This document shows positions 4,739-7,610 of a stretch of 7,610 nucleotides of DNA, in pieces; position 1 is the first letter of the stretch; every line of letters starts with the position of its first letter. This DNA is from Suttonella ornithocola. Its GTDB lineage: Bacteria > Pseudomonadota > Gammaproteobacteria > Cardiobacteriales > Cardiobacteriaceae. The notes beneath the pieces were generated by a model, which searched no databases, had not been told where the DNA came from, and worked only from the letters and a program-made list of their open reading frames with translations. A program made the position numbers and the translations under genes. The DNA lies in assembly GCF_001889065.1 (NCBI RefSeq), contig NZ_LWHB01000142.1:1-7610 (forward strand), read 5' to 3'.

Positions 4739-4938
4739 ATACTCAAGATTTTAACGAACTCTGTGATAGCGCGTTAGCGTATTTTTACGCGCAATTTGGC
4801 TCTAAGGATGAGGGAATTTTCGCGGGCTTTTTTGGCACGACGATTATTCGCTTGCGGCAGTTTAATCGCGGCGAGCATCTTGATCATCCGGATTATTTAC
4901 CGCTAGTTGAGAAGATGAGAGAGAGGGTGGGCGTATGA
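4735..4938 (+). CDS. Small phage protein of unknown function (67 aa)
   Basis: The frame starts within the stop of the winged-helix gene (ATGA overlap, with GGAG about 9 bases before) and ends by overlapping the replication gene in the same way, so it sits firmly in a coupled operon. The sequence begins MNTQDFNELCDSALAYFYAQFG and includes a phenylalanine-rich GIFAGFFGTTIIRLRQF segment. It ends in a helical charged tail, LVEKMRERVGV. It is mildly hydrophobic in the middle but has no clear membrane helix. I do not recognise a family. Its place next to the replication protein suggests an accessory role, but nothing in the sequence proves it. Confidence 0.75.
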   Translation: MNTQDFNELCDSALAYFYAQFGSKDEGIFAGFFGTTIIRLRQFNRGEHLDHPDYLPLVEKMRERVGV

Positions 4939-5885
4939 GTAGCAGTTTACAGATGCGTCGTTTAGGGAGAGCTGTAGCTTATTACCCTCAATTGAGCCGT
5001 GTTTTTGGCAGTGTTACCGCCGCGATTTTGTTTGCCCAGTTATTTTACTGGATGCCAAAAGCAACAAGTGATTTAGGCGTTTTTAAGACGGCTGAAGATT
5101 TAACAGCAGAAACAGGTCTATCGGTGCAAGAACAACGCACAGCTCGCAAAATTTTACGCGAAAAAGGTGTGCTAATCGAAACACATAAGCGATTAGAACA
5201 TAAGCTGTATTTCAAGATTGATGAAGAGAATTTTGACGGGTTAATGGATGCATTTTTCGGGGATAGCAGTAGCAACATTCCCGAAATGCAAAATCAACAT
5301 TCGGGGGATATTAAATCAACATTCGCCGAGCATAAAAGCAACAATCGTCATATAGGTAATACAGGAGATTACTTACAAGAGATTACGGCACTAGATGCGC
5401 GCCCGCCCGCGCGCGAGAAAAAGGCAGCCGAAAAAAATCCGCCCCCTGTTCCGCCCAAGCGCAAAGCGCAAGCCAAATTCCAGCCCTTAGCCGCTTTGTT
5501 AGCCGCTGGCGTTGAGGAGCAAACCGCCGCTGATTATCTCGCCACCCGCAAAAAGCCGCTCACGCAAACTGCACTCAATGGCTTGGTACGAGAAGCAGAG
5601 AAAGCGGGGCTCGCGTTGGCGGAAGTTTGTCAGCTCTGCGCTGAACGTGGTTGGCAAGGATTTAACGCGAACTGGGATTGGCAGAGTCAACCGCGTAGCT
5701 CATCAGGGCAAGGAGGACAACGCCAAATCCGCACGATGGACGATGTGAAGCGCGACGCACAAGCGCAAGCAGCACGGATTAAAGCCCGCTGGGCAGCCGA
5801 AGCGGCGCGTAAAAATCAGCAAACCGATACCAACGGACAAGCGAATCCATCGCCAGACAACCCGATTTTTGGAGAGCTGCTATGA
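4935..5885 (+). CDS. Phage replication initiation protein (lambda O position)
   Basis: This 316-aa protein has a layered build. Residues about 11-100 form a winged-helix-like region (RAVAYYPQLSRVFGSVTAA, FAQLFYW, AEDLTAETGLSVQEQRTARK) of the type found in phage replication proteins. Residues about 108-180 are a polar, proline-rich linker. Residues about 183-249 form a helical domain (ALLAAGVEEQTAADYLATRK, ALNGLVREAEKAG, CAERGWQGFNANW) seen at the C-terminus of many phage replication initiators. The tail (265-316) is basic and low in complexity. The role would be to bind the origin and recruit the host helicase together with the next gene. The linker codons contain the 22-bp iteron array, as lambda O contains ori. 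The ATG at 4935 overlaps the upstream stop, with GAGAGGG about 4 bases before. It overlaps the next gene by four bases. Confidence 0.82.
   Translation: MSSSLQMRRLGRAVAYYPQLSRVFGSVTAAILFAQLFYWMPKATSDLGVFKTAEDLTAETGLSVQEQRTARKILREKGVLIETHKRLEHKLYFKIDEENFDGLMDAFFGDSSSNIPEMQNQHSGDIKSTFAEHKSNNRHIGNTGDYLQEITALDARPPAREKKAAEKNPPPVPPKRKAQAKFQPLAALLAAGVEEQTAADYLATRKKPLTQTALNGLVREAEKAGLALAEVCQLCAERGWQGFNANWDWQSQPRSSSGQGGQRQIRTMDDVKRDAQAQAARIKARWAAEAARKNQQTDTNGQANPSPDNPIFGELL
5251..5360 (+). repeat. 22-bp iteron array: probable phage replication origin
   Basis: Repeats begin at 5273, 5295, 5317 and 5339, exactly 22 bp apart. The first three start with CAACATTC plus a C/G-rich triplet and end in an A-rich half; the fourth starts CAACAATCG. 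A degenerate unit (CATTTTTCGGGGATA) starts at 5251, again 22 bp earlier. Because 22 is not a multiple of three, the repeats fall in different frames and cannot come from repeated amino acids. Iterons within the initiator gene are the hallmark of lambda-type ori. A modestly AT-rich stretch follows to about 5395. Confidence 0.75.
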
Positions 5886-6538
5886 CCCTTGATGATTTTG
5901 ACCAATTTTCGGATTTGATGAACGCGCTGTATGAGCTTTATCCGCAACAAAAACCGCTTTCAGATGCCGCACTTGAGCTATTTTTCAACGGCTTATCTTG
6001 TTTGACCATTGACGAGCTACAAGCCGCGCTCAACCGCCATTTACGCAATCCCGATAGCGGCAAGTGGTTTCCCAAAATTGCCGATATTCTCGAAGCAGCA
6101 GGGGTTACGCAAAACAGCCAATCAGCAAGAGCGCAGGCGGAAAATGCGGCGATGCTGGCTTGGGCGAAAGTTCGGCGCGCTTTGGGCAGCATTGGCGCTT
6201 ATCAGTCAGTGGTTTTTGATGATGCCAAGATTCACGCGGTGATTAGCCTGATGGGCGGCTGGGTAAAGCTGTGTCAAGAGCAAACAGAATCGCTGATTTG
6301 GCGGGAAAAGGAATTTATCAAACTCTATGCGAATAATGCGGAGTTGCCACATCCCTCGCATCTCATCGGGCTGACGGAAGCAGAGAATATCAGTAAAGGC
6401 TATCCCGCGCCGAAGCCGCGCGTGATTGGTAATCGAGAAGCCTGTCGCTTGGTCTATCAAACGGGACAAAAGCACGCATTGCCAAATGCGCAAGCGATGA
6501 AAACGATTGGGGAAATTGTCTTAGGCGGTGCAGCATGA
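5882..6538 (+). CDS. DUF6475-like phage protein (lambda P position)
   Basis: This 218-aa protein matches, from memory, the DUF6475 prophage family. Residues 5-75 form a helical N-terminus with LYELYPQQKPLSDAALELFF, ELQAALNRHLRNPDSGKWFP and KIADILEA. Residues 88-160 form a second conserved part with AWAKVRRALGSIGAYQSVVF, ALIS-like IHAVISLMGGWVKLC and WREKEFIKLY. The N-terminal pattern 'L...LN.HL.NP..GK.FP..ADI' is shared with several phage helicase-loader-like proteins. Directly after the replication initiator and coupled to it by an ATGA overlap, it occupies the place of lambda P, so helicase loading is a reasonable but unproved role. No Walker motif is present, so it is not a DnaC-type ATPase. 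It overlaps the next gene by four bases. Confidence 0.8.
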   Translation: MTLDDFDQFSDLMNALYELYPQQKPLSDAALELFFNGLSCLTIDELQAALNRHLRNPDSGKWFPKIADILEAAGVTQNSQSARAQAENAAMLAWAKVRRALGSIGAYQSVVFDDAKIHAVISLMGGWVKLCQEQTESLIWREKEFIKLYANNAELPHPSHLIGLTEAENISKGYPAPKPRVIGNREACRLVYQTGQKHALPNAQAMKTIGEIVLGGAA

Positions 6539-6867
6539 CGAAAGCGGATAAATTAGAAATTTCTACAGTGCTGCAAGAACGCAGCTCACGTTACGGCAAA
6601 TTTTCCACTCACGCCCGTCTTGCGCAGAGATTAAAGATTGTCATGAGAGGCGGCAATAGTTGGTCAAGAATGAGTGATGTGCAGCAAGAAGCGCTAGAAA
6701 TGATTGCACATAAAATCGCCCGTATTCTTAATGGCGACCCTAACTATGACGACTCGTGGATAGATATTGCGGGATATGCGCAGCTAGTCGCTGATGAACT
6801 ATCGAGAAAAGCTCGGAAGTTGCAAACCACTAGCGATGAATTATCCGGTGCCGGAGAGTTGGAATGA
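6535..6867 (+). CDS. DUF6378 domain protein
   Basis: This 110-aa protein consists almost wholly of the domain I know as DUF6378. It starts with VLQERSSRYGKFSTHARLAQ (about 13-32) and continues with MSDVQQEALEMIAHKIARIL and NGDPNYDDSWIDIAGYAQLV (about 46-88). The 'RG.RYG.F..HA' start and the 'EAL.MI..KIARIL.G....DSW.DIAGY..L' core are highly recognisable in phage genomes, but no biochemical role is established to my knowledge. The conserved charged and aromatic residues resemble those of small helical nucleotide-metabolism folds (MazG-like), which is inference only. The start overlaps the stop of the previous gene, and its own stop overlaps the Icd-like frame, so it is the last gene of the coupled replication cluster. 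Confidence 0.85.
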   Translation: MTKADKLEISTVLQERSSRYGKFSTHARLAQRLKIVMRGGNSWSRMSDVQQEALEMIAHKIARILNGDPNYDDSWIDIAGYAQLVADELSRKARKLQTTSDELSGAGELE

Positions 6868-7184
6868 TGTTTGAAAATTTTTTAGGCGGCTTTGCAATGT
6901 TGAACGGTTTGCGCTATGCTTTTTCTGCACCTGCGAAAAAGGCAGGTGTTCGGATTGGCGTCCGATTGAACACGAGCGCAGCCGCGCTATCTAACAGCGC
7001 TTTTTTTGTGCGTAGTATCTTTGCACGTACGATTTCTGTTATGGCAGGCTGCAAGGGAGCATCGAAAGATGCGCCGTTTCACTTGTGTTCACGGTACGCC
7101 AATCCTTTGCAGACTGTCGCCCATAATTGGCGTTATGCCGACAGTCTCTTTGTTAATGAACACAAGGAGACAAATCATGTCTAA
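6864..7184 (+). CDS. Icd/Ash-like protein overlapping the C4 RNA
   Basis: The frame encodes up to 106 aa. The characteristic part is residues 49-62, VRSIFARTISVMAG, which I associate with Ash-family / 'host cell division inhibitor Icd-like' phage proteins; in P1, icd lies between c4 and ant and inhibits host division. The first 48 codons lie over the C4 RNA promoter, hairpins and terminator, so their protein sequence may be incidental. An ATG at 6864 has a GGAG site 7 bases upstream, whereas the in-frame GTG at 7008 and ATG at 7041, which would place the gene after C4 as in P1, lack clear sites. The stop (7182-7184) overlaps the antirepressor start by 8 bases, the icd/ant layout of P1. The frame is real; the start and function are uncertain. 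Confidence 0.6.
   Translation: MMFENFLGGFAMLNGLRYAFSAPAKKAGVRIGVRLNTSAAALSNSAFFVRSIFARTISVMAGCKGASKDAPFHLCSRYANPLQTVAHNWRYADSLFVNEHKETNHV
6892..6920 (+). promoter_or_regulatory. Candidate promoter of the C4 RNA
   Basis: TTGCAA (6892-6897) and TATGCT (6915-6920) are separated by 17 bases. Each matches the sigma-70 consensus at 4 of 6 positions. Transcription would start at about 6926-6928, exactly where the first C4 hairpin (CACCTGC) begins, which supports the call. It would have to be active in the lysogen, independently of PR. Confidence 0.5.
6927..7007 (+). ncRNA. C4-type antisense RNA (phage P1 c4 family)
   Basis: The roughly 80-nt RNA is close in length to the 77-nt P1 c4. It has hairpin 1, CACCTGC (6928-6934) with GCAGGTG (6942-6948) and loop GAAAAAG. 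Hairpin 2 is TCGGA (6950-6954) with TCCGA (6961-6965) and loop TTGGCG. Around it, GTGTTC (6946-6951) and GAACAC (6968-6973) are also complementary. A terminator closes the RNA. Segment 6952-6973 is the reverse complement of 7085-7105 except for a few positions, giving the antisense target upstream of the antirepressor. C4 RNA of P1 and P7 blocks ant expression this way, and the layout matches what I recall of the Rfam C4 family. Confidence 0.8.
6984..7007 (+). terminator. Rho-independent terminator of the C4 RNA
   Basis: GCGCT (6984-6988) and AGCGC (6996-7000) form a 5-bp stem with loop ATCTAAC, followed by seven T (7001-7007). GCGCT can also pair with an earlier AGCGC (6975-6979), which would give a competing, terminator-breaking hairpin. 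Confidence 0.75.
7082..7166 (+). promoter_or_regulatory. Structured leader of the antirepressor gene with C4 target site
   Basis: CTTGTGTTCA (7082-7091) pairs perfectly with TGAACACAAG (7157-7166), whose end overlaps the AAGGAG ribosome binding site (7164-7169) of the antirepressor. Enclosed is a strong hairpin: AGACTGTCG (7111-7119) with CGACAGTCT (7139-7147), then CATAA with TTATG, and loop TTGGCG (7127-7132). The C4 target GTGTTCACGGTACGCCAATC (from 7085) shares its first bases with the outer stem and carries CGCCAA, complementary to the TTGGCG loops of both C4 and the local hairpin. Mutually exclusive structures are likely. Confidence 0.65.
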
Positions 7185-7610
7185 ACATACTCAAGTTGCA
7201 TCCGCAAATCTTTCTATTCTTGATACTGATATTCGTTGTATTGATGGTCTTTACTCTCTCAATGACTTGCATAAAGCAGCGGGTGGTGAGGAAAAACACA
7301 AGCCAAATCGTTTTCTACGCAACGAGCAAACCCAAGCACTCATCGCTGAAATTGATAATGAAATCAATAAAAGCCCAAATCTGGGCTTTTCAATCAAAAC
7401 GGTACGCGGCGTAAATGGTGGCACATATGCTTGTAAAGAAATTGTTGTTGCCTATGGCGCATGGATAAGCGCATTTGTTCATCTAGCGGTTATCCGCACT
7501 TTTCTCGCTACTGTTGAACAATCCCCTTATATCACCGATGAGCAGCTTGTTCACATCAAGCAAGGTGTGCGAGAGATGGTTTATCGCACAGGTAAGTATT
7601 GGCAAGCGGT
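7177..7610 (+). CDS. KilA-N antirepressor, 3' end outside window
   Basis: The open frame from ATG 7177 (GGAG 7 bases upstream) runs off the right edge after 144 codons. It begins MSKHTQVASANLSILDTDIR. A KilA-N-type DNA-binding domain spans about 15-110: IDGLYSLNDLHKAAGGEEKH, NRFLRNEQTQALIAEI, then VRGVNGGTYACKEIVVAYGA and WISAFVHLAVIRTFL. The last visible part (about 120-144, ITDEQLVHIKQGVREMVYRT GKYWQA) resembles the start of the P22 antirepressor C-terminal domain (P22AR_C), in which 'IK..VRE..YRTG' precedes a Y..L...F motif. Such proteins bind and inactivate CI-type repressors, inducing the prophage without RecA. The start overlaps the Icd-like stop by 8 bases, and the C4 RNA is predicted to silence it. 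An 8-bp perfect inverted repeat lies within the gene at 7369-7390. Confidence 0.85.
   Translation, partial: MSKHTQVASANLSILDTDIRCIDGLYSLNDLHKAAGGEEKHKPNRFLRNEQTQALIAEIDNEINKSPNLGFSIKTVRGVNGGTYACKEIVVAYGAWISAFVHLAVIRTFLATVEQSPYITDEQLVHIKQGVREMVYRTGKYWQA
7369..7390. repeat. Perfect 8-bp inverted repeat inside the antirepressor gene
   Basis: AAAAGCCC (7369-7376) and GGGCTTTT (7383-7390) flank a 6-base loop (AAATCT). In either strand it looks like a short terminator with only four T at the end. It lies in the codons for NKSPNLGFSIK, so it may be incidental or a weak intragenic terminator. Confidence 0.5.

Noticed and set aside
5512..5748. 78-codon plus-strand frame within the replication gene
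   Set aside because: It is a frame shadow of the conserved C-terminal domain of the replication protein, with no ribosome site.
5938..6493. Minus-strand frames of 84 and 95 codons
   Set aside because: They lie opposite the well-supported DUF6475 gene, have no start signals and resemble no known family.
7196..7414. 72-codon plus-strand frame with a hydrophobic N-terminus
   Set aside because: It lies out of frame within the KilA-N antirepressor gene, has no ribosome site, and the antirepressor frame has clear domain content.

Overview
The window is the early (immunity, replication and antirepression) region of a lambdoid temperate prophage of a moderately AT-rich Gram-negative host. Gene families such as Cro, the CP76-type CII, DUF6475, DUF6378 and C4/Icd-like/KilA-N antirepressor are typical of prophages in Moraxellaceae, Neisseriaceae, Pasteurellaceae and Cardiobacteriaceae. 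Nothing here fixes the genus, since no uptake-signal repeats, rRNA, tRNA or housekeeping genes are present. There is no integrase, terminase or virion gene, so both prophage ends lie outside the window.

Left arm (1-1714, all leftward): a tightly packed early-left operon of five small genes (from promoter outward: an acidic 121-aa protein, a 64-aa putative lipoprotein, a 160-aa coiled-coil phage protein, a 94-aa protein, and a protein cut by the window edge). It starts at a PL-like promoter (1747-1775) overlapped by three operator-like sites. Between 1850 and 2880 lies a visibly AT-rich accessory segment in the place where lambda carries rexAB: a terminator, an N-terminally truncated D12-class DNA adenine methyltransferase, a 100-bp imperfect palindrome and a 38-codon remnant resembling the start of an AAA ATPase gene.

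Immunity switch (2880-4347): a CI-type HTH/S24 repressor reads left and a Cro-like repressor reads right from a PR promoter. The operators between them repeat the layout seen at PL (three about 16-bp sites spaced 22-24 bp, rich in GTTTGG and CTAAAC half-sites). A CP76-type CII gene follows cro, its ribosome binding site buried in a perfect 8-bp hairpin.

Replication block (4389-6867, all rightward, with overlapping stops and starts): an 18-codon mini-ORF, a winged-helix protein, an unknown 67-aa protein, a replication protein in the position of lambda O, a DUF6475 protein in the position of lambda P, and a DUF6378 protein. The replication gene contains a 22-bp-period iteron array (5251-5360), the probable phage origin.

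Second immunity module (6864-7610): a C4-type antisense RNA (about 6927-7007) with its own promoter and terminator, an Icd/Ash-like reading frame that overlaps it, and a KilA-N antirepressor that runs off the right edge. This is the c4-icd-ant layout of phage P1 ImmI. A 22-base C4 segment is almost perfectly complementary to 7085-7105, upstream of the antirepressor. The working model is a dual-immunity phage: CI holds PL and PR silent, C4 RNA holds the antirepressor silent, and the antirepressor would inactivate CI, whose usual Ala-Gly self-cleavage site appears altered.
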